A stretch of DNA of 64,000 bases from Corylus avellana (taxonomy: Eukaryota; Streptophyta; Magnoliopsida; Fagales; Betulaceae), in contig NC_081542.1 in assembly GCF_901000735.1 (NCBI RefSeq), forward strand, positions 27,729,093-27,793,092, in the 5' to 3' direction. This document shows positions 10,892 through 21,917 of the stretch, one piece after another. The notes below the pieces were generated by a model. The model was not told where the DNA came from and ran no database searches. It saw only the letters and a list, made by a program, of their open reading frames with translations. Numbering within the stretch: the stretch's first letter is position 1; each line of letters opens with the position of its first letter. The translations under genes were made by a program, and so were the position numbers.

Positions 10892-12240
10892 GGGTAAATA
10901 TATTATAAGTCCCTAAGTTAACCCTCTAAAATTAAGAAATCCTTAGGGTTTTTTTTTTTTTTTTTTTTTTTTCCTTCGAATATTTACTTCCTGGATCAAT
11001 TGAAATACCAATAAAATTTCTACGATCAAAAATTTTTAACTGCCATTAGATTTGTTGTAACACACTATTTTAAGGAAGGCCGTATCAATCAAATTTGTGA
11101 ATCCTACGTGTTCACAGTGGACACATAGGATCAAAACTCACCGTTTTAGCACAATCCAAAACGGTGAGTTTTGGCTAACTTGGGGGGCTTTATTTTGAAA
11201 CCCCCAAATCGAAAGAGAGGTCCACAATTCAAGAAATTTTCCTGAAATTTTCCACAATTAAAGAAATTTACATGAAATTTTCCATGATTCAAGAAATAAA
11301 AATCAGGGGATTCAAGAATCAAAATGGTAAAATTTTGAATATCCTGTATGATCTTTGAAAACATGAGATATGCTTATGAGTTAGCTTTAAAAGGAGTCAG
11401 ATCTTTGAAATCCCCAAATCGAAAGAGAGGTCGTTTTTTGACTCAAACGACTCAGGTCGTTTTGTTTTTGGGCTAAAGAAGCAATGAGAGTCCATGACAC
11501 ATCACCTGATAACAATGGATTGAGTCAAATAATAATTGAGGAGCTCTCACTGGCAGCATCATGCAAGTTCTCATCGGACGAGTTTGAAGAATTGAAATCA
11601 GAGAAAGAAAACATGGCAGCGCATCTAGCAATATTTAAGCAATTAATTGACAATAAATTTCAAGTAAGAAAAAAATAGAGATTGATACTTGATTTGGGTT
11701 TTACAACTAGAGATTGCAGCAATTTTTTGACACTAGATTTCAATTATTTGATCTGGCTTTTCGGTGACTACATTTTTTTCTCTTTGCCGGTCTGTGTGAG
11801 AGAGAGAGAGGGGCACTAGCATCTTGGCTTTGGTTCTCTGCTGCCGCCGGTGAGAGAAAGAGGGAGAGAGGGAGCACCGGAGAAGGCTGGCCTGGGCTGG
11901 GCTCCGGTGTTGTCTCCAGCAAGCTATGGGGACCCTCTCTTTTGATTTGGGGGTTTCAAATAAAACGCCCAATCAGCCAAAACTCACCGTTTTGGATGGT
12001 GCCAAAACGGTGAGTTTTGATTCTACGTGTTCATAGGATCAACAAATTCGATTGATATGGTCTTCTTCAAGATGGTGCATTTCAATCAATCTAATGGCAG
12101 TTTAAATTTTTTGATGGTATGGATTTTATTGGTATTTTGATTGACCCAATGAGTAAATATTCGAGGAAAAAAAAAAAAAAAAAAACTTACGAATTTTTTA
12201 ATTTTGGAGAGTTGATCAGGGACTTATAATATATTTACCC
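10892..12240. mobile_element. Mutator-like element with long terminal inverted repeats
   Basis: Inverted repeats of about 300 bp (10892-11210 against 11945-12240) begin GGGTAAATATATTATAAGTC. They are flanked by a 9 bp duplication, TAAATATTT at 10883-10891 and AAAATATTT at 12241-12249 (8 of 9 match). The paralogous site near 18735-18770 (minus strand: CTTAAATATTTTATATAATT) is empty. Long inverted ends with a 9 bp duplication are typical of Mutator-like elements. Each arm contains a small palindrome, AACTCACCGTTTT paired with AAAACGGTGAGTT. No transposase is present, so it is non-autonomous. Confidence 0.8.
11484..11678 (+). CDS. Short ORF inside the Mutator-like element, possible captured exon
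   Basis: A 64-codon frame lies between the inverted arms, beginning MRVHDTSPDNNG and continuing with a charged, probably helical stretch (FEELKSEKENMAAHLAIFKQ). Codon use and composition look more protein-like than the flanks. I do not recognise the family. Its place between Mutator-type ends, with no transposase, suggests a Pack-MULE style capture of a host exon, but it may be chance or part of the element. There is no sign of introns or of a promoter of its own. Confidence 0.3.
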   Translation: MRVHDTSPDNNGLSQIIIEELSLAASCKFSSDEFEELKSEKENMAAHLAIFKQLIDNKFQVRKK

Positions 12241-12374
12241 AAAATATTTTGTATAATTTCTTCACATGGAATTTGGAAACAATTTAAACTTGTCTCAAAT
12301 ATTAAACATAAGTAACGTTATATCCTATACAATTATTCTATCATTATTTTATTAGGTTAATGTGACATTTTCAA

Positions 12375-12715
12375 TTCATCATTAGCTCTTTGTGCTATGA
12401 AATTTGCTCAACATCTAAATTGGTTGCATATATAGTGCAAAATATTAATTATAATTGTTCTTATTTCTTTACGGTGGTTCCCCTTTTTGCAACTTTAGCT
12501 GTGGCTTATATAGGCAAATCCATGGAGGATGACCACAGAATAGTTTTTTAATTTTTGTTTTTTTGTTTTTTGTTTTTTTTTTTTTATTTGAAAGATAAAG
12601 ACTTGCACAATATATGCTGAGATCACGATAATCTGCTTATGGAAAATAAATAAAATATATAGATTATATAACAAATAAGGTATAAATAAGATAAATAAAT
12701 AATTTGAAGCCTACC
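12375..12715 (-). repeat. Conserved post-gene block of FBL-2
   Basis: Read on the minus strand this contains the CTTCAAAT...CTTATTTATACC, AAGCAGATTATCGTGATC and GCCTATATAAGCCACAGC segments found behind FBL-1, FBL-3, FBL-4 and FBL-6. It confirms that the whole FBL-2 unit, not just the gene, is inverted. Confidence 0.6.
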
Positions 12716-12779
12716 AAAGGTAACAAATGATCAAACAAATGTCCAAAATCCCACCAAACAATATATGATGAAGCAAATG

Positions 12780-13697
12780 TCAGAAATACCACCAAACACT
12801 AAATTCATAGTCCTCATTGTAATCACGGGGAAGACGCAAGTGTTTAATCTGTTGAGCACATCTTGTTCCCAAATCCCCTGCCAGAATGACATTGAAACAT
12901 AGCCGTAGGTCAAGTGATTCAAGGTGAGGACAACTATCAAGGATGGCCAGCAAACCGTCGTTAGTGAGCATATTTCCACAAGCTGGAGGTGCCGCAATTC
13001 ACTCATGTTCTCTGCAATAGCAACGGCCTCCTCATCATTCTCTTCTTCATACCTCTGCCCCTGGCTGTTGAATTTGAGTGATTTCAAAAGAGGGCAACAG
13101 CGGCCCACAGCTTTCAGAGCTTCTTTTGACAATGGATAGAATGAAATGGAAAGCTCCTCTAGTAATGGAAGTTTTGCTGCCGCTTGACTCAACCCCTTGT
13201 CTGAAATGCCATTGCAATGCACAAGCCGAAGGCGTTTGAGCTGACTTGAACAGTTAAAATACCACGAAATTTAGTTTATCCGGACCTCTATCAAACACAT
13301 TGTACAACAAAGAGGCGCATAATTCAAATCAAATCCGACCAAAAAATAATAATAATAAATAAATAAATACCTCTCAGCGATGTGCCTGAGGAGATCGTCG
13401 TTGACGAAATACTCAACGTACGTTGGTATCGACCAACTGGCCGCAGCTGCGATCGACGGCGTCGCGGCACATCTGCCGGAGCTTGGGGAACTCCCAGTAG
13501 TTGCCGGAGTTGCGCATGTCGATGTCGCGCCAAATCGACGGGTCCTTGCAGAGGTTGTACCACGTGGAGCACACAATCTGCGCGCTCTTCAGGATATCGA
13601 TGGAGCCCAGTCTCAGCAGAATCGACGCCGTCACGTCCCGGGGCAGCTCCAGCCATCTGCGGAACTCGTCAACGGGGTCAGGAGGAGGAGGGTCCAT
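12780..13697 (-). pseudogene. FBL-2: F-box/LRR pseudogene with three lesions
   Basis: Exon 1 (13697-13371) encodes MDPPPPDPVDEFRRW and a good F-box, but 4 extra bases near 13419 (AACGTACGTTGAG where the paralogs have AACGTTGAG) shift the frame to a TGA after VDTNVR. The intron 1 acceptor, TTTTAACAG in paralogs, is TTTTAACTG here (13251-13253), so the AG is lost. Exon 2 (from 13250 down) has LRRs (LPLLEELSI, CPLLKSLKFNS), then a 1-base deletion near 12975 (CTTGTGG for CTTGTTGG). That moves the rest (MLTNDGLLAILDSCPHL) into another frame, open to 12780. The F-box part could still be translated alone. It is head to head with FBL-3, 3.1 kb apart. Confidence 0.85.
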
Positions 13698-13990
13698 CGC
13701 TAGATTTTCTCGAAAAAGGCTTTGGGGTGTGTTTGTGTTGTGTGGGGTTTTTATTTATTAGCCTTGTGTTTATCAATAATAATTAATAAATTATTTGATT
13801 TAAATTCTTGTACAAAGTTTGGAGATAATTTATAATCATTAAAAAAATCCATGATTATAACCAATTAATTCAAAACACAGGTAGATAGATAGACTTGTTT
13901 GAGTGAGCCGAGAATTTCCAAAATACAGAGACTGTATTATAGTATCAATATTCAACTTCATTTCACTCATTAGAAAATGCCATTAAATAA
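13698..13990 (-). promoter_or_regulatory. FBL-2 promoter block, inverted copy of the FBL-3 promoter
   Basis: This stretch is an inverted match to 16530-16821: CTAGATTTTCTCGAAAA next to the ATG, GGTGTGTTTGTGTTGTG, AATAAATTATTTGATTT and ACAAAGTTT in order. It includes the TATA-like TTATTTATTA (13751-13760). The FBL-1 promoter (1-231) is a third copy. The two inverted copies face each other across 2.5 kb. Confidence 0.6.
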
Positions 13991-14005
13991 TACAAACAGT
14001 CATAA

Positions 14006-14814
14006 GAGCATCTCCAGCAATGTAGCTAAGAGAGAGATATTAGCTACATTTAGCTATTTTTGCCATTTTTTTTCTCCAACAGAATAGCTTCATAATAGCT
14101 ATTAGATCATCTCCAAAAGGTATTCTACCTAGTCAAGAAGCACAATTCTCTATTTTAGCTACTCATTTTTTAATACCAACTCTAACAAATTATTTATTTC
14201 ATTCTCTATTTTTTTTAAATATTATTTTTTAATCTTTCTTTCTTTATTTTTTTTTTTCACTTTTCTCTCTCTCTCTCTCTCACTCTTCTCTCTCAATCCA
14301 AACCCAAACCTTCTATGACCAGCTATTTCCTCTTAACCCAAACCCCCCATAGCCAGCTCTACAATTAGCTCTCTCTCTCTCTGCCTCTTCCCTCTCAACC
14401 CAAACCCAAACCTCTCATGACCAGCTATTTCCTCTTAACCCAAACCCAACCCAAACTCTCCATGACCAGCTCTGCAATTAGCTCTCTCTCACTCTCGCTT
14501 TGCTATTCAATTTTTTTTTTAGGAGATTTTAATGATTCAAAAGACTTGAATTTGTATCATAAATTTATGAACAAAGAAGAGAGAAGAGAGAAACGTTGAG
14601 GAAGAGAGAGAGAAGAGAGAGAAAATAATGTGAAAATAATATTATATTCAACAATCTAGTGTGCTACAGTGGATAGCAATATGCAGCTATTCACTGTAGC
14701 AGTTAAGGTATAATAATAACTAATATGAAGCTATTCTTTTGAAGCAAAAAAAAAGGGCAAAAATAGCTAAATGTAACTAATATCTCCCTTTTAGCTACAC
14801 TGCTGGAGATGCTC
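14006..14814. mobile_element. Harbinger/Tourist-like MITE, 809 bp
   Basis: Inverted ends of about 58 bp begin GAGCATCTCCAGCARTGTAG and are flanked by TAA on each side (14003-14005 and 14815-14817). The interior is rich in CT and AACCCAAACC and contains an imperfect duplication of about 130 bp (CAGCTATTTCCTCTTAACC at about 14320 and 14422). There is no transposase and no credible gene. Confidence 0.75.
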
Positions 14815-14837
14815 TAAAAGAGTGAGTAGTTAAAAAA

Positions 14838-16529
14838 GAGAAAAATATACTTTTGGTTATTTTGGTGAGTAAAATTTGGTGAGATTGTTAATAATGATTG
14901 TTTGTTATTATTTTTATTTTGAGAAAAAAAAAACAAAAAAAACAAAAATTTAACAAACGAAACCTTTCTTTCTTTCTTTTTTTTCTTAAGCTTCTAGATC
15001 AAAAAAAAAAAAAAAAAATTCCAAGTTTATTTATACTTAAAAATTTGGTGTTCTTGTTTTGTTTTTGTTTTTGTTTTTTTTTTTTTTTTGGCAAAACATA
15101 ATCTAAATTCTAACTAGACTTTCTAATTACTGAAACTTTTCATATTTAATTAAACAAGGTGTTAATTGGTTTTGTAGGATCTTAAATAAAAACAAAAAAA
15201 AAAAAAAAAAGAATTATAGTGGAAGCAAAGAGAAATAAAAGACAAACAATTTTGAGGTGGTTTAGTGCCGTCTGTCAAACACCTACTTTTGCCATTGTAA
15301 ATGGTCCAAAGACTAACTAGGGAGTTTGTAGCAAGAATGTGACTATTTACTTTTGAATAATCAGAGAAATTCAATGCAAACTCAAACAAGTCTATCTATC
15401 ATTTTCCTGTGTTTTGAATTAATTGGTTAAATTGAAGATGTCTTATATCTTAGCGTGGAACATGGTCTTATTGAAGATGTCCCTCATTGCATTTCTGATA
15501 TTATTTCTATTGAGCATTGTGCTTAAGTTGTTTCTAATAATAGTTTCGCTCATGTCACTTAAAAAAAAAAAAAATACAAACCTTTAAGCCAATTATTTTG
15601 TTGTGAATTTTTGTGGAAGCCTCGCTTGAACTACTACGCGTTTTGAGAAGACCCCCTAAATTTCAAAATATCTCAATTTAACCCTTGAATGTTCAATTTC
15701 AATCAATTTACCCCCCTCCGTAAGATTTTAAACGTAAATGACGTACCCATAACTTTTTTTTTATAAAATTCCAAATTTACCCTTGATTTCAAATTTTTTT
15801 TTTAAAAAATCGAAGGATAATTTGGTCTTTTGAGACATTTTTGTTATAAGTTAATGGCTAAAACAAACGAAGAGGATAAATTGATTGAAATTAAAAGTTT
15901 AAGGGTGTAAATTGAAAGTTTTTGAATTTTAAGGGGTTTTTTCAAAACTCGAGATAGTTTTTTTTTTTTTAGTTTTGGTTTATCGGCTTGATGTAACTTT
16001 ATCTGAACTCTAAATTTGAAGGAAATATGGTGGAATATGATAATTATTGAGCGTTAAATATTGGATTGAGAGAAATAATAAATGCTGATTTGATAAAAAT
16101 TTTAACTATTGATTTAAGATTTAAAAAATCGTACATTATACAATTCCCTAAATCCCCTTAAGATAAGTTTGGTTGGATCATTTTAAACAAAAGATTTACG
16201 GATTTATAGTAAAGAGAAAGGTTGACTTTACTTAAAGTCCACGCATGGTAATAGTTAGCAAAAGTAATACTTTTGCCGGCGCTTTTTTTTTCTTCAAACT
16301 CAATTGTTTTCAACAAATAATTTCGTGAAAACAATATTATTGTGCTCTTATCCTACTAATTAGAGATATGGTCTAAAGAATTGTAGATATGGTAAGAGTT
16401 ATTAGTAAGAGTCATCTCTACGTGAGAATGCAAGTAGTAATATTTTATTAGGATATTTAGGAGTTAAGTGATAATGTTCTATAAGTTATAGACATCTATC
16501 ACCTTATGACTATTTATATTATTTAATGA
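14838..16529. repeat. Upstream block of FBL-3 with retroelement and foldback remnants
   Basis: No gene is seen. About 14838-15420 matches 42350-43280 and 48250-49100 (AATTTAACAAACGAAACC, CATAATCTAAATTC, TTATAGTGGAAGC, CAATGCAAACTCAA). Its core resembles an old copia-type LTR. About 15630-15960 is a foldback element with inverted arms (CCCCCTAAATTTCAAAAT against TGAATTTTAAGGGG). About 15970-16340 is the FBL upstream block (GGTTTATCGGC, GAGCGTTAAATATTGGATT, GGATCATTTTAAAC), also present near 22010, 40250, 45340 and 51890. Confidence 0.5.
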
Positions 16530-16760
16530 TATTTGCTAATAAATGAAATGAAGTTGAAAATTGATACTATAATATAGTCTCTGTATTTTGAGAGTTCTCG
16601 ACTCACTCAAACAAGTCTATTTATCATTTTCTTGTGTTTTGAAATAATTAGTTATCATCATGGAATTTGTTAATGATTATAACTTATCGACAAAACTTTG
16701 TACAAGAATTTAAATCAAATAATTTATTAATTATTAATTATTATTGATAAACAAGAGGCT

Positions 16761-16770
16761 AATAAATAAA
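16761..16770 (+). promoter_or_regulatory. Candidate TATA element of FBL-3
   Basis: AATAAATAAA occupies the position of the FBL-1 TATA box, about 50 bases before the ATG, with the same CCCCACAC sequence behind it. One base change from the FBL-1 version weakens the TATA match. Confidence 0.4.
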
Positions 16771-16821
16771 AACCCCACACAACACAAACACACCCCAAAG
16801 CGTTTTCGAGAAAATCTAGCG

Positions 16822-17919
16822 ATGGACCTTCCTCCTCCTGATCCCGCTGACGAGTTCCGCAGCTGGCTGGAGCTTCCTCTGGACGTGACGGCGTCGATTC
16901 TGCTGAGACTGGGCGCCATCGATATCCTGAAGAGCGCGCAGATGGTGTGCTCCACGTGGTACAACCTTTGCAAGGACCCGTCGATGTGGCGCGCCATCGA
17001 CATGCGCAACTCCGGCAACAACAGGGAGTTCCGCAAGCTCCGGAAGATGTGCCACGACGCCGTCGATCGCAGCTGCGGCCAGTTGTTCGATATCAACGTT
17101 GAGTACTTCGTCAACGACGATCTCCTCAGGCACATCGCTGACAGGTTTTTGTTTTTTTTTTTTTTTTTTTTCGGATTTGATTCGAATTATGTGCCTGAAA
17201 TTAATTTTTAATGGTGATCTTTGTTGTACGATGTGTTTGATAGAGGTCCAGATAAACTAAATTTTTTCTTGCCCTTACGTGGTATTTTAACAGTTCAAGT
17301 CAGCTCAAACGCCTTCGGCTTGTGTATTGCTATGGCATTTCAGCCGAGGGATTGAGTCAAGCGGCTGCAAAACTTCCATTACTAGAGGAGCTTTCCATTT
17401 CAAACTGTCCATCGTCACATGAAGCTCTCAAAGCTGTGGGCCGCAGTTGCCCTCTTTTGAAATCACTCAAATTCGACCGCCGGATGGTGTGGTATGACGA
17501 GTATGCTGAGTATGAAGATTATGCAGATTATGCATTTGCTATTGCAGAGAACATGAGTGAATTGCGCCACCTCCAGCCTTTTACAAATATGCTCACTAAC
17601 GACACCTTGCAGGCCATCCTTGATGGTTGTCCTCACCTTGAATCGCTTGACCTACGCCGATGTTCGAATCTCACTCTGGCAGGGGATTTGGGAAGAAGAT
17701 GTGCTCAACAGATTAAACACTTGCGTCTTCCCTGTGCTTCCACTTATTATGACCGTGAATTTACTGTCTGGTGGGTTTTCGGACATTTGCTTCATTTTTT
17801 TTTTTTTTGTTTTCCTATTCACATAAAGGAACGGGAACTCCATCATTTGTCTGATAAGTATATTTTGAATTCTCAGGTGGCAGGAATTTCTACGAAACAG
17901 TGATTTTAATCTATGGTGA
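16822..17919 (+). CDS. FBL-3: F-box/LRR-repeat protein, FBL23/SKIP19-like
   Basis: Probable SCF substrate receptor and the closest paralog of FBL-1. Exon 1 (16822-17144) encodes MDLPPPDPADEFRSWLELP and the F-box; the donor CAG|GTTTTTG is again followed by a long T run. Exon 2 starts at 17294 (AACAG acceptor) and has LRRs (LPLLEELSISNC, CPLLKSLKFDRR, CPHLESLDLRRC, LTLAGDLGRRC). A Tyr/Asp-rich insertion (DEYAEYEDYADYA) sits between two repeats. A donor at 17771 (CTG|GTGGGT) and an acceptor at 17876 (TTCTCAG) give a 43 nt last exon and a 280-residue protein ending at 17919. Without that splice the frame ends at 17903. Both exons are free of stops, so this copy may be functional. FBL-2 lies head to head upstream. 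Confidence 0.8.
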
Positions 17920-19181
17920 TAATATATTTTTTCTTTTGAAATGGAGAGAATCAACTCCATTGTCCGCAAATGCCTCACTCTATGGTAGCATTGCATTGCA
18001 TTTGAAGAAGCCTTTTGAGGGGAAAAAATGGTAGGCTTCTTCAAATGATTTATTATCTTATTTATACCTTATTTGTTATATAATCTATATATTTATTTAT
18101 TTTCCATAAGCAGATTATCTTGATCTCGGCATATATTGTGCAAGTCTTTATCTTTTTTTTTTTCTTAAAAAAAAAAAAAATAATAATAATAATAAAACTA
18201 TTCTATGGTAATCCTCCATGGGTTTGCCTATATAAGCCATAGCTAAAGTTGCAAAAAGGGAACCGCGGAAGATGCTAAAGAAATAAGAACAATTATTATT
18301 AATATTTCTCACCATGCAACCAATTTAGATGTTAAGCAAATTTCTTAGCACAAAGAGCATAGTTAAACAATGCAGAAATAGGCCAAATTTATTTTAAAAG
18401 AAATGACTTTTTGGTAGAGTGAAAAATTAATCTTGGAAGGCTTATCCTACAAAAAAAATTTAATTTAAAAGAAATTTTAAATTTTTGGGGAGATGTATGC
18501 AACTAGTTTTGCGTGCTTTAATCAAGTATCTGATGAGTAATGTTATATTCCACAACATTATCTCACTATATATGTTGACATGAATTGTCAATTTATCTTT
18601 CTTTTAACAATGTATAATCTAATAGTGAATTGATGAAATAAAATAGTCATAGAATAATTGTATAGTATATAGCTTTACTTATGTTTAATATTTGAGACAA
18701 GTCTAAATTGTTTCCAAATTTCATGTGAGTAAATTATATAAAATATTTAAGAAAAAAAAAATTCCCATTTCTTTTCACGTCAATCAACTACATTTGCCTC
18801 AAGTCAAAGCCAATTCAATATTTTCTATTATAAGTTGTTTGGGAGTTAAAAACTTAGAAAGGAGTCTTCAAATCAAATTTTCTTTCACATATAGAACTCC
18901 AACGGTTTCAATCCTTGAAGCCAATTATTTTGTTGTGAATCTTTTCTAAGATATCTTTTTTCTATGAGTTTTGCTTTCTTGGTATACAAATGATATTTAG
19001 TAAACTCTCATACGATAACCATCTATAATGATGTGATAGTAAATATTAGCTATTGATTTTGTCTTTTAACAAGTCTTCGTTAATCTAAAAGTTGATTTTC
19101 AGTGCCACATTATCATAGTTGTATAGTAGTCGTATGAGAGTCTACTAAATAACATTACTCTTGCCGGCATGATGCAACTTT
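17920..19181. other. Downstream region of FBL-3
   Basis: No gene is seen. About 18028-18400 is the conserved post-gene block (AGCAGATTATCTTGATC, TATATAAGCCATAGC). About 18660-18930 (AATATTTGAGACAAGTC, CAACTACATTTGCCTC) is an AT-rich block also present inverted at 10740-10890 and 12250-12320; it includes the empty site of the Mutator-like element at 10892. Confidence 0.5.
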
Positions 19182-19186
19182 GTCTC

Positions 19187-19514
19187 TGTTGAAATAATTA
19201 CAAGGCGGAAATTTGAGCGAAAGCAATATAGAGAAAGAACACAAAGAATTTCCGAGTGATTCGGTGTTAGACAACTACATTTACCATTCGAAATACACAT
19301 AAGGACTACATTGTGCTAATTAACTTGATTTGTCCACAATACAAATGATCATATTTATAGGGTAGTGAATAAGTACAAGTATGGTAATCAAATCCACTAA
19401 TTTGATTACAATCTCAATATTTTATTACAATCAACCCTTAAATAGAGAATATTCAATATCAACCCAATTACGGAATATGCAGAAAATATATAATATTTTC
19501 TATATATTCTAACA
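19187..19514 (-). mobile_element. Solo LTR, copia-type, 328 bp
   Basis: On the minus strand the element begins TGTTAGAATATATAG and contains a TATA-like CTATAAATATG; the plus-strand left end is TGTTGAAATAATTAC. It has TG...CA termini and is flanked by GTCTC on both sides (19182-19186, 19515-19519). The parallel blocks at about 40270 and 51900 read CAACTTGGTCTCAACTC, the empty site. No internal retrotransposon sequence remains, so this is an LTR left by recombination. Copia assignment rests on LTR style only. Confidence 0.82.
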
Positions 19515-19519
19515 GTCTC

Positions 19520-19612
19520 AACTCTAACCCTAAAATGAGAAATGATATTTAATAGAGAATATTACCATATCAACCCAATTACGGAATATGCATACAATAT
19601 ATAATATTTTCT
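19520..19612. repeat. Partial duplication of solo-LTR end plus flank
   Basis: The last part of the solo LTR and its flank (CAATTACGGAATATGC to CTCAACTCTAAC, AAATGAGAAATGATATTTAA) is repeated in tandem. The second copy is cut by the hAT element that starts at 19621 and resumes after 21909 (ATATATTCTAATAGTC). Confidence 0.6.
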
Positions 19613-19620
19613 ATATATTC

Positions 19621-21909
19621 TAGGGGTCTCAAGGCGGTTACGATTAGCGGTTATTGGCAATAACTGCTAACCGTAACTGCCTTAGCGATTAGTAAATTTC
19701 ACTAACCGGCGGTTAGCGGTTAGCGGTTAATGAAGTAAATAACCGCCTACTAACCGCTTTTTCAAAATTGGGCTTTTTTGAGCCTTTTTGAGCTTTTTTG
19801 GCCTTTTTGGGCTTTTTTTTTTTTTGTGTATTTTTAGTGTCTTCTTGAGCCCAATTGCTATAAAAAGAGTCCATATTGAAAAATAAAAAATATTTGACCC
19901 AAAATTTACATTTACTTGTACTTTAAAAAAATTTCCATAAATATATATTAAATCATAACCGGTTAACTTTTTTTTCTTTAAAAAAAAAAAAAANNNNNNN
20001 NNNNNNNNNNNNNAAAAAAAAAAAAAATTCAGAATTCAGACAACTATCACAACATATAAAAAAAGCATATAAAAAAAGTTTAACACAAAGCATATAAAAT
20101 AAGTTCAAATAAAACATTAAATGATGGCAAATAAAACATTAAAACTTCATCAATTCTCTCATTTGGTCCTCTAGCAAATCCTGTAGACATCAAAAGAAGA
20201 AAAGTTATAAACTTAAACATAATAATATTAAGGTACAAGCATGTACACATATCAAAACGTGCTTAATATAATTGTATTGTAATTAAAATACTATGACAAT
20301 TCAAAAAATGATAACCTTCGTTACTAACAAACCTTTAGGCAAAAGATGAAGCAGCACTTGAACTTGAAGGTTGAGTCACATCTATGAATAAATAATTAGA
20401 ATAAATTAATAAATAATGAAAACTAAATGAAGTTGCAAATAACTAATTTGCAACCGTTGGATTTGGAAAAATAATTAAATTTTAAATATTAACGGTTTGA
20501 TTCGTTTTACCAAAAGCTTATCTCATATCGTTGTCTCTACTTAGATCTGGTGTGCTTGTTCAATATGATCCATTGATTATATATACGTTTTCAACATTTA
20601 ATATATATATTTTTTTTTGCAACAAACATTTAATATTACTCGTTAGATTAGATCAAACAAGGCAAGCTTACGGTGTCTCTGTTACACCATATACATACTT
20701 CTTAGTAAATGCTTGATAGCTGTCCTCCATATACATATTTGAATTGAACTTAATATCTAATGGTAAATGGGAATGTTCAAACTCCTGGATCCTAAATTCC
20801 TAAAGTATCTAATAATGCTTTAATTAAATTGTAGTTATAAGTCATATATTATTTTTTAATTCAATTGAATCAATTGTGATTGTCATTATACATGAATCAT
20901 ATGATTAACTTGTAGACTTACTTATGAGTTATGTCATATTATATATGTATTATTTATTATTATATAATCATATGATTTAATGATCAAGTCATAATGTGAT
21001 ATAATAATATCTATTATAGTGATAATATATAAATTACTAAAATTATAATGATAATACATTAATACTTAAATTTTGTTTATAAGTAACACCTTGGTCATTG
21101 TTTAATCCAATGCCAATTGCTTAATTTGATATTATACGAATCATATCATCATTTTACATTAATAATATGATTCACTTGAAGTCTTGAATAAAGTATTTGA
21201 ATTGTCATTGAATCATATGATTAAGTATTGATATTATACATTTATATTATTCATATGCATATGTAGACTTATAACATATATAGACTTATAAGTTTAAAAC
21301 ATACATTGCAAATAAGTCTCTAGATATTTAATTGTTGTATTAGTATGAATTGGTATACTTATGAGTTATGTCATAGTATATATGTATAATGTATTATTAT
21401 ATAATCAAATGATTTAATGATCAATTGATCATGTGATATAATCATATAAATTATAATGATAATATATTAATACTCAAATTGTGATTTAATTATTTTTTTT
21501 TAAAAAAAAAATAAATTGTGATTTAATGATCAAGTGATTATATGATATAATCATATAAATTATAGTGATAATATATTAATACTCAAATTGTGATTTAATT
21601 ATTTTTTAAAAAAATTGTGATTTAATGATCAAGTGATTATATGTATTAATATATAATCAAGTGATTATGTTATATGTATAAATATTTTTATAATTATAAT
21701 TATAAAAATATATTATATAAAAAGGTGGTTAGCGGTTAGCGGTTACGGTTAGTAGACCCAATAACCGCTAACCGCTAACCGCTAGGCGGTTATAGCGGTT
21801 AGGCGATTAGCGGTTAATGCAGTTAAGCAGTTAGGCAGTTAAGCGGTTAGGCGGTTATAACGGTTAACAGTTAGCGGGCGGTTTTTAACCGCCCGCATTG
21901 ACACCCCTA
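19621..21909. mobile_element. Non-autonomous hAT element, 2.3 kb, with GCGGTTA subterminal repeats
   Basis: The terminal inverted repeats are TAGGGGTCTCAAGGCGG and, inverted, TAGGGGTGTCAATGCGG. They are flanked by a perfect 8 bp duplication ATATATTC (19613-19620 and 21910-21917), the hAT hallmark. Both ends are packed with the heptad GCGGTTA and its complement TAACCGC, a typical layout for hAT transposase binding sites. The middle is AT-rich with repeated ATCATATGATT-like tracts, no transposase, and a 20 N gap at 19994-20013, so its true length is uncertain. It sits inside a duplicated LTR fragment. Confidence 0.85.
19994..20013. other. Assembly gap, 20 N
   Basis: A run of N lies inside an A-rich homopolymer of the hAT element; the true length is unknown. 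Confidence 1.
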
Positions 21910-21917
21910 ATATATTC

